From the NCBI GenBank assembly GCA_963855995.1, contig OY979729.1:7210115-7274114 (forward strand): a stretch of 64,000 nt of DNA. The letters are read 5' to 3'. This document shows, piece by piece, positions 1 to 11,214 of this stretch. Each line of letters begins with the position of its first letter. The stretch's first letter is position 1. Under the pieces are notes generated by a model. It was not told the origin of the DNA and did no database searches. It saw only the letters and a list, made by a program, of their open reading frames with translations. Made by a program: the position numbers and the translations under genes. Source of the stretch: Muricea muricata (taxonomy: Eukaryota; Cnidaria; Anthozoa; Malacalcyonacea; Plexauridae).

Positions 1-1724
1 AAAGGTTATCGAAGTCTAGACACACGTTTGTAGGGATTGGGGGGGGGAGAAGGGGGGGGGGTTGTTATGAAATTTGCCCCGGGAGCAATTTTTCGGGAGG
101 GGGATAAAGTTCCTGTGACACCAGTCTAAAGGGCCTTCCCTGCAAACGTCTTTTATAAACAGTGAAATATCTTGTATACTTTGAACTGTATTACTCACGA
201 AACTGGGGAAAATATTCGACAAACTGAAACTAAGTTTTCTTTTGCGATCTTAGAATATCATTCTGGGTTGTTGTGACAGAGGTCTGTTATTTTTACACGG
301 CATGCAGCCGTGTAAGAAAGCCGTGAAAGACAGTTCATGTATTTTATAATTTGTGAAAGGAATTGTGGGAGAGTTCTTGAATTGTGGAGATAGGTGCGTG
401 AGTGCGCTTCTAGGTTAATAATGGTCTTGTATATTCAAGAATAGCAAGATTACCCTGGCGTTATTCTGGGTATTGAAGAATCAGAAGGAAGCCTGATAAT
501 AATTTTGAGACTAGATTTGAGACTTCTTGTTAGACATGTTGTAAGGCTGCTCCATATTTTTAAAACACTCCTTATATTTTTGGTCTCATATTTTGTATAC
601 ACTTTTTATGTTTGCACAAGGACACTCTTCAAGATAAAACATGCGTTTATGTTTGCTTTCTGTGTGATTTCACCAATGTGGGTGTTCCGCTTAACGCTGT
701 TATTAACATGTGGTTTCATCAGTCATAAGTGATGGTCGTTTAGAAGTTGTACCTCTAAAACATATCCTTTGTGTTTTTAGCATTGAATTTCATCTCGTTT
801 GTAAGAGTCCAGTTGTTCCTCACATCTAGTACCACTTGCATGTTTCTCATAAAGTTACATAAGATCAGTTCATCTTACGTCCAATGGTCAGCGTACTTGT
901 ACGTATGTTTATATTGATATCCAAATGTTTCGGAAAGTAATCTTCAAGGTGGCGATAAAACGGAGCCGTCACATGCATTGTATTTTAAATTCTTATTTCT
1001 TTCTAATAGCAGTCTTTCTTAGGAGCAACTCACTAAGTCGAATGCTGAGTCAAAAATCGATAAAACGAATACACATTCTTCCATCACATGTCTTCTTTAA
1101 ACCAGCGCTTTGAGTGGCTAAACCATGATGCAGCGCTTTGAGTGCGTAGTTTGTTAAATTACCATGAGCAAATGCGTGTTGATTACCTTTAATCTTGAGG
1201 TACTCTTTGTTTTATTTAAAGCGAGTAATCTCTAAAACTTTAGCCCAATTGCTGAATTTTGGGCAAAGTCATTATCCATATCTTAATTGGGCTGATGATG
1301 GGCACTGGGGTGACTCACGCATAATGGTGAGTCTTTTCTGGGGTTTTGGTGTTTGAGTATCCTCATCTCCTACGATAGTAAAACTTTGCTTCAGGCGGTC
1401 GGTTGAATCTGCTGTAGCATCTGCTAACGTTTGTGAACTGCAATCGCTAGCGGCAGCAATTTCATATATAATTTGTACCATTTAGTCCGTGCTCCTTTCG
1501 CGTAAATAATGTGTCTTCAATTAATTATGCTTTTGAAATAGATAAAGTGACTTTTCCACATACTACTACTGAGCTCGTTCTTTGCTTTGTCTCCAGATGT
1601 ATATCCTTTAAGTTTTCCTTTCTTTAATGTCAAGCTTTTTATTCGCGATGTCACTCACGGCTTGTGAGATTGATGGGTGTACATGGGCATACGTTTAGGC
1701 AGCAGTTCATCAAGAATACGCACG
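1..1724. other. Gene-poor stretch, no supported gene
   Basis: I see no convincing coding region here. Open frames are short, hydrophobic or low in complexity. A fragment around 1,250-1,330 (containing GAATTTTGGGC and GGGCACTG) resembles the dispersed repeat at 35,190-35,270. G-runs occur near 41-60. Confidence 0.6.
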
Positions 1725-1849
1725 ATGATAATTTAACAATTTATATGGCGCTTTCTGTATGACAAGATGATCGAAAGCGCCTTACAGTATGATATATAAT
1801 ATAATTACAGCTATATAAAATACCACCTATATGACAGTTATCTCAATAG

Positions 1850-3940
1850 TTCAAAGATCAAAAGCTAGTCTAAAATAATGAGACTTTAAAAGCCTTTTAA
1901 AACAGTTAACACTGTTCGTGCTGCGAATCTCCACTGGAAGAGCGTTCCACAGTTTTGGTGCAGATGCCATAAATGTCTTTCCCCAAGAGTTGTACATGTC
2001 TTACACGGTAGAGGCTTCAATACGAGCTCATTGTTCGATCCATATAAGAGCATATCTTCCCATGGTAGATAATTTAATCGTAATTAACTCCGTAATATAA
2101 AAAGCGGCTAATCCATGAATACCTTTGAATTTTTACAGTAGGATCTTAAAATTTACCCGAAATTCAACAGGTAACCAATGTAACTTTAATAAAAGTGGCG
2201 TAATGTGACAAAACTTATTTTCTATAAAAAGCAACCTGGCGGCAACGTTTTGCACTCTTCGGAGTTTATCTAGCTGGTATGCAGGCACTCCGTATAATAA
2301 GCTGTTGCAGTAATCTACCTTGCTTGTAATAAATGAGTGAATCAAAGCCTGTGCAGCATCGGGGGGGGGGGGGGGGGGGGGCAAGTACTTATGCGTCTAA
2401 TACTACGAAGATGATAGAAAGCCACACCACAGATCTTGGTAATATGAGTCGCCGTGGTAAGTTTTTCATCAAACCAGGTGCCCAAAGTCCTCCCCAACGT
2501 AGTAGGTTTAATATCACAGGCACCAACTCTAATGTGATCGATCTTAACTTTACTTAATTGTGGTCTAGTCCCAATTATAATAATTTCAGTTTTGCCATTG
2601 TTCAACGTAAGTTTATCAGAACACATCCAGTTTTTTACATCTTTAATAAAACATTCCATTGCAATAATTGCTGCATCTTGATTAGCTAAACTCTTAGGAC
2701 TGAGTGACAGATACAATTGTGAATCGTCTGGATAGCAATGCACGTTAGGAAGATCGCGATTCATGCTATCAAATAACCTACTTGCATAGACGTTAAACAA
2801 TAACGGTCAAGACAAGATCCTGGCAGAACACCACAATTCTATTGAAACTCATTCGAGACTGTTCCATTAATATAGAAACATTGCGTCCTTCCAGCTAAGT
2901 AAGACTTAAACCCAGATAACACAGTACCATCAATCCCAAAATTAGATTGTAAACGTGAGAGCAAAATATCATGGCTCACAGTATCAAACGCAGCACTGAG
3001 ATCCGATAATACAAGAAGTGTCTCATGCTGCCTATTCTTGCTGTCTATTCATAAGAGTATAATTATGGACTTTGATTAGAGATGCTTCTGTACTATGTTG
3101 TTTCCGATAAGCCGATTGAAGTGGTGGGTACAGAGCATTAACAGCCATATGAGTTTGCAACTTAGAAATTAATTTAGAAATGAATGATAGATTGCCAACG
3201 GGTTGAGTGTGATAAATTTCAAACCAGATTTTTTGAACATTGGACGGAGCAAGGCGTTTTTCCATTGCCCAGCGAAGAATCCAGACTGAAGAGACAAGTT
3301 AATCATCAAAATGATGACGGGTAGTAGCTCGTCATGCACACTGCATAATTATCGAGGTCGGCATCGGATCTAATAAGCACGACTTTTTTGCTGATCGAGT
3401 AGTAATATTTTTAACATCATTAATGGATAATTATTTAAAATCAGAGAAGAGGACTATTGTTCAAATTAGCATGAATATTGTGAACTTTCTGAGCAAAATA
3501 CTTGCCAATATCATCTGGTTACAACTTCGGATTTTTCAGCAAAGTTTTTAGTCCCTTTAAAGAGCCTGGTCAACACTATTTTCTTGAATAAAGTCTCGAT
3601 AATACGCACCACCAGCCTTATTAATTAAGAAAGTAGTATAATTTTTCCTCTGTTTAAAAGCAGCCAAATCGCTTTCACTTTTAGATTTTCTCCATTTGCG
3701 CTCCGCTATTCTTCGTACTCCGATTGCAGATATAATTTCACAATTGAACGAAGGAATACGCGGTCTGTTAGTAACTCTTTTGGTCTGCAGAGGTTCATGC
3801 CGATTTATGAGCAAAGATAGTGTTACATTGTAACAACCGACAAGTTCATTCAAATCAGTTGTTTTATCAGTGCAAAGTGCTGACATGAGTTTTCTGTACG
3901 TTTTTAAACGCACAGACGCTTGTGGTTTAACTGAGTTCAA
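1850..3940 (-). pseudogene. Reverse transcriptase and C-terminal region, CR1/L2-like
   Basis: Minus-strand fragments run from the pre-RT linker (3,557-3,940) through LQSAYRKQHSTEASL (3,032-3,265), which is the usual fingers-region block, to CYPDDSQLYLSL (within 2,342-2,800). The last is the catalytic YADD box with A changed to P. It is followed by CSDKLTLNNGKTE, the FITSKVDYCNSLLYG thumb segment (2,133-2,384) and an APKLWNALP-type end. At least four frame breaks are present. The proline run at the start of the thumb frame comes from the G homopolymer and is not real coding sequence. Confidence 0.88.
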
Positions 3941-3949
3941 AGAACAATG

Positions 3950-4545
3950 AACGACAGCATGATCAGAAAAGAATGATCCAATGGATGTAATATAATAGAG
4001 TCAAACTGGCGCGTAATCACCAGGTCGAGAGTGTGACATCCACATGTTGCATAAGACTCATAGACGCTAACATGTCGAGAAATTCAACTGCATACACATG
4101 CATCATTAGAATCGTCAACATGAATATTGAAATCAGCAATAATCATTAACAGCTGTGCAGACATTATAGTTGTTTCCAGGTACGCAGCAATGAAAGTCCT
4201 AACCGTGGCTGGATTTTTGGTCTAATACGGCGGACGGTAGATAATCACCAATTTCACAGAGAATGACTCAAATTTGGCACTCAGCTCATGAATCTCAAAA
4301 GAGGACTCTTCTACATACTTATATTCAAGACAGTAATATTGCCTCTATGCAAAAGAGCAATGCAACCACCTTTACGCTTTGTTGGGGGATGATTAATGAG
4401 TTCATACCCATTAGAAATTATCGCTAAACTTGCTGCAGTGTCATCAACAGTTAACCAGGTTTCAGTCAACGCATTTAAATCCGCGTTCGGATCGCGCACA
4501 TCCTCATAAAACTAGCAGATTTTGACTTGATTGAACAAACATTCA
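3950..4545 (-). pseudogene. AP-type endonuclease domain of the CR1/L2-like element
   Basis: Minus-strand pieces read LNALTETWL and a GGCIALLHRG segment (4,311-4,499). Further down come ADFNIHVDD (about 4,120-4,150), the GDFN-type catalytic block of exonuclease/endonuclease/phosphatase enzymes, then LDLVITRQFDS and LDHSFL (about 3,975-4,040). Stops and frame changes separate the pieces, so no active enzyme is made. The order and spacing match the endonuclease that nicks the target in target-primed reverse transcription. Confidence 0.8.
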
Positions 4546-4791
4546 TTAAAGACAAAGTAAGTAGAAGTTAGTTGCTATCAAACTTCGATTTTGAACAGAA
4601 ATCGGGATAAGATTTTTAATCGTGCGTGACGGAGTCAGTTCTTTACAAACGGCTCGCCGAGCAGTTACTAAAACAGGAATCTCGTGTGTTGACATATGCA
4701 ATGGTCCAGGATTAAGTTCAATATCTCTAGCTCCAATCAGTACTCGAAGGCCTGCACTGATGTTGCTGTAATAGACCAGAGGCCGTTGCAC
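4546..4791 (-). pseudogene. N-terminal segment of pol with 2A-like peptide
   Basis: The minus-strand frame contains DIELNPGP at 4,702-4,725, which fits the D-(V/I)-E-x-N-P-G-P signature of 2A ribosome-skipping peptides. Such peptides are known at the N-terminus of some non-LTR retrotransposon ORFs, including CR1/L2-type elements. The upstream residues (GLRVLIGAR) have the hydrophobic and basic character usual before the motif. No ATG precedes it in frame before a stop, so the 5' end is decayed or truncated. The following sequence leads into the endonuclease region. Confidence 0.75.
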
Positions 4792-4805
4792 TCTTTTCTC
4801 CTTAA

Positions 4806-5186
4806 ACTAATATCTCAGCCTTGACTTGTAGCATAATTGTTGTGAATACAATATGCAAATTTCTTGTATGTAAATTACATCTCGTACACTACAATCACCT
4901 TCTTCAATAAATTTACTTTCCAAAAAGAGCCACAAGCAAAATCAGCAACAACATGGCCAATGCACAGCACACAACAGCAAAACCCAATCTATTTTTTCCA
5001 GCATGGCTAACAAAGCCGACAATCGACATTGAAATGTCCTGCATTCTATGTTGAATCACACTAGATTCAACTTTAAAGACATTGTCTTTTTCCAAAGAAC
5101 ACTCACTAGGTGTTGTACATTCAGAATTAACTGTTCCAAAACATATCAACGTAATAAAATGATGAGAAATACTGAACTAACTCTTA
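4806..5186. other. Short intergenic stretch with one membrane-type frame
   Basis: Apart from the minus-strand frame at 4,913-5,149, nothing recognisable is seen here. Confidence 0.5.
4913..5149 (-). CDS. Hypothetical small protein with C-terminal membrane segment
   Basis: The 78-aa frame ends in a ~20-residue hydrophobic stretch (LGFAVVCCALAMLLLILLVA) followed by LFGK and a stop, the layout of a tail-anchored protein or the last exon of a type I membrane protein. The N-terminal half is Cys- and Ser-rich. I recognise no family. No AATAAA lies just downstream on this strand. It could be a chance frame in AT-rich DNA; the membrane segment is the only feature in its favour. Confidence 0.25.
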   Translation of the reverse strand: MICFGTVNSECTTPSECSLEKDNVFKVESSVIQHRMQDISMSIVGFVSHAGKNRLGFAVVCCALAMLLLILLVALFGK

Positions 5187-5290
5187 TTTGAGACATGTAT
5201 AGCGTTTAATAACTGTTCCTGGGATTAGGTAGCAGTTCAATGCCCTCTTCGCGACGGGAGAGTTAAGTAGATTTTGCGTGTCGTTATAGA
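5187..5290 (+). repeat. 5' fragment of dispersed repeat R
   Basis: GAGACATGTATAGCG at 5,187 recurs with divergence at 34,550 and 35,547. The text just before the retrotransposon junction matches the sequence before GACGTTGGGTCAG at 35,605. The repeat resumes at 8,301 after the nested retrotransposons, so the two parts were once continuous. Confidence 0.75.
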
Positions 5291-6165
5291 CCAATTTCTA
5301 TTCTTTCGATTGTAGCTGAACTTTTCGAGACATTTGTCTGTACGCAACTGAATTCTTTTTTAACTGAAAACAATGTTCTGAGCTCCTCTCAGTCTGGTTT
5401 CCGAAAAGGTCATTCTACCGCGTCAGCTCTTTTAGCTGATACGGATTCGTGGTTACTGAACATGGATGCCGGGATGAAACGGTGTCCTTTTCCTGGATTA
5501 ATGTAAAGCGTTCGATACAGTTGACCACGAAATCCTTCTGAGAAAATTATCCATTTATGGAGTACAAAATAAGGCCTTAGATTGGTTTAAGTCCTATTTG
5601 GCTAATAGAATGCAATACTGCAGGGTAAATAGTGCAACATCGTCCACTCGAAAAATAAGTTGTGGGGTGCCCCAGGGATCAAATCTTGGTCCCCTCTTAT
5701 TTTTGATATATGTAAACGACTTCCCAAACTGTTTGGATAATTCGTGCTCAGCAATGTATGCAGATGATACAAATCTTACGTCGCATTCCGACGACATAAA
5801 TAAATTGGAAGAATTACTGCATGAATTTCGAAATGTGCAATATTCATCAGTGGCTTCATTCAAATAAGTTGACATTAAACGTTGAAAAAACTGAATACAT
5901 GATTATTGGATCGCGCCAAAGATTGGCTAAAGTTTCAAAATAAATTAATGTTTCAATTGACGGGAAAACAGTGAAACAAGTCTATTCCAAAAACACCTTA
6001 GGTGTAATAATTGATGATAAATTATGCTGGAACGAGCAAATCGACGACGTCAGTAAAAAAGTGTCAAAAGGAATTGGTATGCTAAGACGTGCCAAGCCAT
6101 TTGTTTCTACTGAAACTCTTATATATATTTATCAAACTCTAGTACAACCGAATTTTGATTATTTT
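5286..6165 (+). pseudogene. Reverse transcriptase, 5' part of split element
   Basis: Plus-strand pieces read RPISIL-type and SSSQSGFRKGHSTASALL (about 5,285-5,440), then SCGVPQGSNLGPLLFLIYVND (from about 5,655) and MYADDTNL (about 5,756). The last is the catalytic YADD box, here intact. LGVIIDDKLCWNEQI (near 6,000) is the usual block after the palm. The frame breaks around 5,480, 5,867 and 5,943. The thumb continues at 7,661 across the nested insertion. Confidence 0.88.
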
Positions 6166-7661
6166 TTTTTTATATAAACATATTTAATAAAGCATTTGCC
6201 CCAAAAGCAAAAAATAATGCTTATCTTGGGGGCTTATGCGCGATATAAATAAATTACAAAAAAAAACACTCACACTAAAAATTACTAAATATACAAATAC
6301 ACACAGTGAATTAAAAGCAAACATCACACAAAAGGATCTTAAACATGAATAACGACAGCATATAGAATTACAAAAATACAGGAGAGAAACGACATGAAGA
6401 AATTATGTATCTCTGAACCTCATGAAAGAAATCAAAATTACTTGAATAGCTCAGGTTATCAAAACCATTAAGAATATAAAATAACTTCATTTGATCATTA
6501 CTCTCACTCCAATAACGACCACACATCCGCTCAGCAGAGGCAAACAAAGACGCGCGTTGAGCAGCAAAACGGGGACAATATAAGAAATAATGTTCAACGG
6601 TTTCATTCTCAATACCACAGTGACAAATAGGAGTTGAATAACAGTTAATCTTAAACAAATACTCATTCAAAGCATGTGATCCCAATCTAAGGCGAGCATG
6701 CAAAATGCTTGCCCAACGATTTAAGGATACATTGAACCTTTTTTTACCAATCAAAGGGCAAAAAATTTATTTAATTCCTTTTTTAAATGCACTTAACGAG
6801 GCGGAAGTCCTTAATTCTGTTTCTAAAGAATTCCATAATTTCACTGTTGAAGGAAAAAATGACTGTTTAAATTTTTCAGTACGACACGAAAAAAGAGTTA
6901 AATTTTCCCCAGATCGTAATGAACGACACGTTCTTTTGTCCACAGTATCTGGAAGTAATTCAACAAGATATGCAGGTGATATACACCTAAAAATTTTAAA
7001 CATATAAAATAACTTGTGCATTTTCCGCCTGGTGCTAAGACTCTCCCAAGCAAGCTCGTTCATCAAGGCTCTAGCACTAGTTCCTTTTATAGCACCTGTT
7101 ACAACACGAGCACACTCGTACTGGATACTTTCTAGCAAACTAGCTTCACCCTCAGTACAATTATCCCAAATAACATCACCATATTCCATTAAATGTCTTA
7201 TTAGGGACTTATACAGACAGACTAAGGTTGATCTGTTTAATTTATACTTTAATAGCTTCAAGATATTTAGTCTTTTTGAGACCTTTTCAAAAATATACTG
7301 TATGTGACATCGCCACGACATATTACTTTGGAGAATTAAACCAAGTTGAATATGTTTATCAACTTCTTCAATACATGTACTATTCAAATATAAAGGAGGG
7401 TGAAGAGGTTTGACTCGTTTAAGAGAAAAAACTAAACTACGACACTTTGATGGATTCATAGTAACAAGCCATTTGTTAGACCAATGAGAGATTCTATTCA
7501 AATCATCATTCAAATTTGCTGCCGATACATCAGCATTCTCAACAACCTCAAAAAGCATAGTATCATCAGCATAAATAAATGGATTAGAAATTAATCCATT
7601 GGTCAAATCATTTATATATATCAAAAACAAAAGTGGACCAAGTACAGATCCTTGCGGAACA
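6166..7661 (-). mobile_element. 5'-truncated non-LTR retrotransposon nested in another
   Basis: The minus-strand element begins inside the GVPQGS box of its own reverse transcriptase at 7,661 and ends in an A-tail seen as T-run at 6,166-6,175. Its insertion separates DY from VWGN in the thumb of the plus-strand host element. Severe 5' truncation with a 3' A-tail is the normal product of target-primed reverse transcription. Confidence 0.88.
6368..7660 (-). pseudogene. Reverse transcriptase palm to C-terminal zinc region, one internal stop
   Basis: The frame carries LLFLIYINDL and FIYADDTMLF (catalytic box, near 7,565), then thumb and connector segments including WLVTMNPSKC and LIRHLMEYGDVIWDN. 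A TAA near 6,767 interrupts it, but the same frame continues to 6,368 with RLGSHALNEYLFKI and CHCGIENETVEHYFLYC. That is the Cys/His motif usual at the C-terminus of jockey/CR1-like pol proteins. With only one stop over about 430 codons, this is one of the youngest retrotransposon copies in the window. Confidence 0.87.
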
Positions 7662-8035
7662 CCATGGTTTGGGGTAACTGTGGTGAAGCCTTAAAGGAAA
7701 AGCTACAGAAACGTCATAACCGTGCAGCTAGAGTAATTACAGGTGACACATATGAAATTCGCTCCTTTGATATTTTAAAGAAACTAAATTGGGAAACTCT
7801 CGAAGAAAGAAGAAAGGAGCATAAGTTAGCATATGTGTCCAAAGCTCTAACTGGCCAATGTCCTGAAAAAATTTCAAGTATGTTTAAAATTTCAAGGTCT
7901 GATCGATATAATTTGAGAAGCAACAATAAGATGCTGATGTTGTCGAAACCTAAAACAAATTCAATGAAAAGGACTTTTGGATATACTGCTGCTAAAGTTT
8001 GGAATCACAATAAAAACAGTAATAATTTTGATTGA
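7661..8035 (+). pseudogene. Pol C-terminus, 3' part of split element
   Basis: The frame reads VWGNCGEALKEKLQKRHNRA and ARVITGDTYEIRS, then LKKLNWETLEERRKEHKL and a final FGYTAAKVWN block. These are the conserved C-terminal segments of jockey/CR1-type reverse transcriptases. They join logically to the segment ending near 6,165. The last ~100 codons are uninterrupted. Confidence 0.85.
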
Positions 8036-8180
8036 TTTCGGACGATATTTTTTATATAATAATGTAAATATTTTAAGTTTAGTGAGGTTTTTAGTATCAC
8101 GGCCTAATGAAAAGCAACCTTTTTAATTTGTTAATTTATAGTATTTTTATGGTTGATTAGTTACCGTGTCAAAAGATGTT

Positions 8181-8204
8181 TTAATAATAATAATAATAAT
8201 AATA

Positions 8205-8235
<31 letters not shown>

Positions 8236-8237
8236 TG

Positions 8238-8286
<49 letters not shown>

Positions 8287-8294
8287 TAATAATA
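8181..8294. repeat. (TAA)n microsatellite
   Basis: About 114 bp of TAA/AAT units with rare G substitutions. It is the 3' tail of the preceding retrotransposon, expanded. Poly-Ile, poly-Leu and poly-Asn frames through it are artefacts. Confidence 0.95.
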
Positions 8295-9348
8295 AAAAAA
8301 GACATTGGGTTAGTATTCTGGCGAAGTTGGGTACTAAAGATGTTGTTGGCACGAGGTGGTAGGAATAAGGATGGTTGTTCCATGGGATAATAGTCTGAGA
8401 GCTGGAGTGGAGAGATGTGATGTTATGTATTTGGCGGCTGAAAATGATGTTTGTGTTGTGATCTGTGTTTATATGCACACCAGGAAGCTGAAAATATACC
8501 ACGGCGATACATTCAGCTTAAGTGAGGACTTCGCGTCACATTGACGCTTTGAAGCTCCTTATGCAAGAAATTGCACGAGAACCTCTTCTGTTCAGAATGA
8601 AACTCTGGAGTTAATTGCATTAGACGCACTGTCAGTGATAACGTTTTTTTCACCAACTGTCTTTTATGCGATGTGTAGTGCTGTGTGTCATTACGCATTC
8701 CCATGTTTAAATTTGAGTCGGTAGTCTGTTCTTGAACAATGACCACGGACTCTTGAATGATAATTTTATCAATGGATGCCGAGCAATCATGCTGGTTGTT
8801 CTGCAAGGTTTACCCAATTTGCACTCCGTATACGTGTTGCGATTTTACCTTTTTTAACCTGCTTTTGGCTGTGCTTGTTGAGGGGAGGGGTGTTACCGCG
8901 ACGCGGGCGGATGCATCCTCCTCCCCCGTAACCTTCATTCAACGGTCGTAAAGTTTCTATGTCCAGCAAGGGTCACTAAAACTCCACCGAAAAAGCGATG
9001 TCCAAGTGAGGTTTTGTTTTCGAAATTTCTCAGGGGAAAATGAACCTGGACCCTCTTTGATGGCTCGCGCCTTTCGTGCTTGCCACCCCCTTTGCTCTCC
9101 TCTTCGCAGTCCTTGTTTATACACCCAACACGCGAATACACTCCGGTTGCTGCGTGCCTGCACGATAGATATTTGTCTCACGTCAAACCTCTAAATAAAA
9201 AAAATCAACAAAAAAACATGGGTCATGGCTTGTCATGGCGTGCACGAGATGAAAATGTGGCTGATGTGGCTGAGTAAACTTGTTCAGAACAGAAACCGGA
9301 TGGAGGTGACGCAGCATTGTTTTCATCGACCCCGTTGGATTTCGATCA

Positions 9349-9380
9349 CCCCCCCCCCCACACACACACACACACACATG
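9349..9380. repeat. C-run followed by (CA)n microsatellite
   Basis: A run of about ten C is followed by ~10 CA units. The R2 copy has the same structure, with longer C and CA runs at 26,452-26,500. Confidence 0.95.
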
Positions 9381-9922
9381 CACATACACGAACTCTTGCT
9401 GAACTCGAATATTAAAACGACGAAATAAATTTTATATTAAAACACTTCTTGAAGTAAAATTTCATATAATACACAAAATACAACAAGTGCGTTAGCTGAG
9501 CGAAGAGATGGGTAGTCTAGCTGGAAAATTTATGAGCAATGCGCTGTTTGGGGATGGATATAGATATACGGCAAGCATATCTGAATCTAGAGTTTTAGAT
9601 TATTGAAACTAAGGAATACATTGCCCTGCTAATGTTGTGAATAACATCAGAGAATTGTGTTGTGTAAGTGTTTTTTTTTCTTGTACAATGTCGTAGTTGA
9701 CGTAATGTTGTTCTTGATAGACATTTACCGACTGAACGCGGTATTTTAATTTTTTTCTGTTTTACCCTTCAATCCCTCACAAAAATTATGAGACCACCAA
9801 TTTAAAATTGTATTTGTGCCTCCCCTCCCTACTACAAAGCGCGGTATTTTAATTTTTTTTCTGTTTCACCCTGCAATCCCTCACAAAAATTATGAGACCA
9901 CCAATATAAATGTGTATTTGTG

Positions 9923-10026
9923 CCTCCCCTCCCCCCTACAAAGCAATGTTGCTTGTGATGAGCAGGAACTTTTGTTGTACAGTTGCTCGTCTAACACCCA
10001 ACATTGCTTGTAGGGGGGAGGGGGAA
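9923..10026. repeat. C/G-tipped hairpin repeat, copy 1
   Basis: CCCCCCTACAAAGCAATGTT on the left pairs with AACATTGCTTGTAGGGGGG on the right, around a ~50-bp interior. Similar copies are at 27,517-27,620 and 30,437-30,547. Confidence 0.85.
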
Positions 10027-10623
10027 CAACAACATCAACTAATGTCACAAACCTGCTAATTCAATAGATTTATAAGCAAGTCTCAATATATTTTGTGAAG
10101 GATTGTCTTGCGATTGAAAGAGCACTTGTATTGTAAAACATGGTAGATTCTTTATAGAATCGTAATGTTGATAGTCTTTCGAAGTTGGTGTATCATTATT
10201 ATATGTTAGAGAGGCTATATATAAAATGACTTAAAAAAGAAGAAAGCTGAATGCATTCAAGCTTGGTATAAGACATGCATCATATTGTATTATGTGTATA
10301 CCTAGAATAATCTAGTAAGAAATGCATAAAATGCATGCAATATGGACAGTAAAGAGGTGGAAGGGCGTGGTTGGAGATTTATTGTATTGGCTTAAAAGAG
10401 GAGATTTCAACTTCTAGAGGAAATATGTTGCTGAACCTATGCACTATATATATATACCTTTCCGTACTTGGTATTGGTAATGTGATAGACACATGACAAG
10501 AAATAATACGCTATTCACAATGTCACATACACGTTCACCATACAAAATTACATATTATATTCTTAAAACTCACAGGATAAAAAGTTCACAGAAATTTTTA
10601 AACGATATAGATAATTAAAGAAA

Positions 10624-10938
10624 ATGAACCCAGCAAAAAAACGTGAACGGGTTCCATATGTTGTTTGCCTTCATTGGCGCTACCTCCATCAAGATAGAAA
10701 AAAGACCTGGAAAGAAATTGCTAGCATGAAAGATTATAAAAAGTACTCCGAGGCTACCATTTGCAGGCATATGAAGGGAAAAATCGACGACTCTGTAGTA
10801 GACAATAGGAAGTACAACAAAGGAAGACCTGAAAAGCTAACAGAACGGGACAAACGCAATATAATACGACAAGTAGAGACTGTAAATCTACAACAATTGT
10901 ATAATAGCACATCAACAAAGTATTGTTGCCCAACTTAA
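10624..10938 (+). pseudogene. Tc1/mariner-type transposase, N-terminal DNA-binding fragment
   Basis: The frame carries a helix-turn-helix (roughly residues 24-50; KTWKEIASM, then YSEATICRHMKG), a basic GRPEKLTERDKRN segment (about 66-78), and a second HTH start (IIRQVET). That order is the bipartite paired-like DNA-binding domain of Tc1-type transposases. Homology stops near residue 85 and the frame ends in unrelated residues. The catalytic DDE domain is absent. The fragment lies between R1 and the foldback element and is missing after R2. Confidence 0.7.
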
Positions 10939-11004
10939 CTTATAGCAGAACACGCTTCGTTCTTTACTTCACGAGCATTTTTGGGCACGTAGCTTTCGGC
11001 TCCA

Positions 11005-11013
11005 AAGTTTTTA
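11005..11013. repeat. Left 9-bp target-site duplication
   Basis: AAGTTTTTA directly precedes the first base of the foldback element and is repeated exactly at 24,389-24,397. Confidence 0.85.
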
Positions 11014-11160
11014 ACTTCTGTGAAACTACCACAGGATTCACCACAGGATTCGTTCTTTCTAAAATTAACCAATGCGAAGTTACCACAGGACTCAGCGTCA
11101 TTCGTTCATCCCCAAATTAGACGAACGCGAGCTTAGCACAGGATTCAGATCCGGTCACAG
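11014..11160. repeat. Subterminal repeats, left end
   Basis: CACAGGATTC or a one-base variant occurs four times, each spaced by 12-60 bp, just inside the terminus. Clustered subterminal motifs are typical transposase binding sites. The mirrored set lies at 24,240-24,388. Confidence 0.7.
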
Positions 11161-11214
11161 CGTGATTAATTATGACGAACTGAACCATGAGTAAACCAGG
11201 CAATGTTTTTTGAA

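Larger units (their letters stand above)
1725..4805 (-). mobile_element. Decayed CR1/L2-like non-LTR retrotransposon
   Basis: Read on the minus strand this gives, in order, an N-terminal segment with a 2A-like peptide, an AP-type endonuclease, a reverse transcriptase and a C-terminal domain with its usual final block (APKLWNALPVEIR-type, near 1,890-1,960). The 3' end lies near 1,725 after a GCGCCATATAAAT-type tail and a small hairpin (GGCGCTTTC / GAAAGCGCC, 1,746-1,785). The frame is broken many times, and a run of about 20 G at 2,361-2,381 interrupts the reverse transcriptase. The element is long enough to be nearly full length for pol, but ORF1 is not recognised. Confidence 0.85.
5286..8294 (+). 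mobile_element. Non-LTR retrotransposon inserted into repeat R, later split
   Basis: A plus-strand pol fragment occupies 5,286-6,165 and 7,661-8,035, ending in a (TAA)n tail at 8,181-8,294. The gap is filled by a minus-strand element. The host repeat can be rejoined across the insertion using the copy at 35,600, and AGAC occurs at both edges as a possible short target duplication. Confidence 0.8.
8301..10586 (+). repeat. Dispersed repeat R, copy R1
   Basis: Starting at GACATTGGGTTAG this ~2.3-kb segment is directly repeated at 25,282-28,234 with high identity. R1 lacks about 135 bp present in R2 (25,647-25,783) and in the copies at 34.6 and 36.5 kb, so R1 has a deletion near 8,664. It also carries a local ~100-bp tandem duplication (9,741-9,920) absent from R2. 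I see no protein-coding gene in it. Confidence 0.9.

Noticed and set aside
2133..2384. Proline-rich start of a reverse transcriptase frame
   Set aside because: The prolines come from a G homopolymer; the real RT reading begins after it.
8153..8502. Poly-Asn, poly-Ile and poly-Leu frames
   Set aside because: They are products of the (TAA)n microsatellite.
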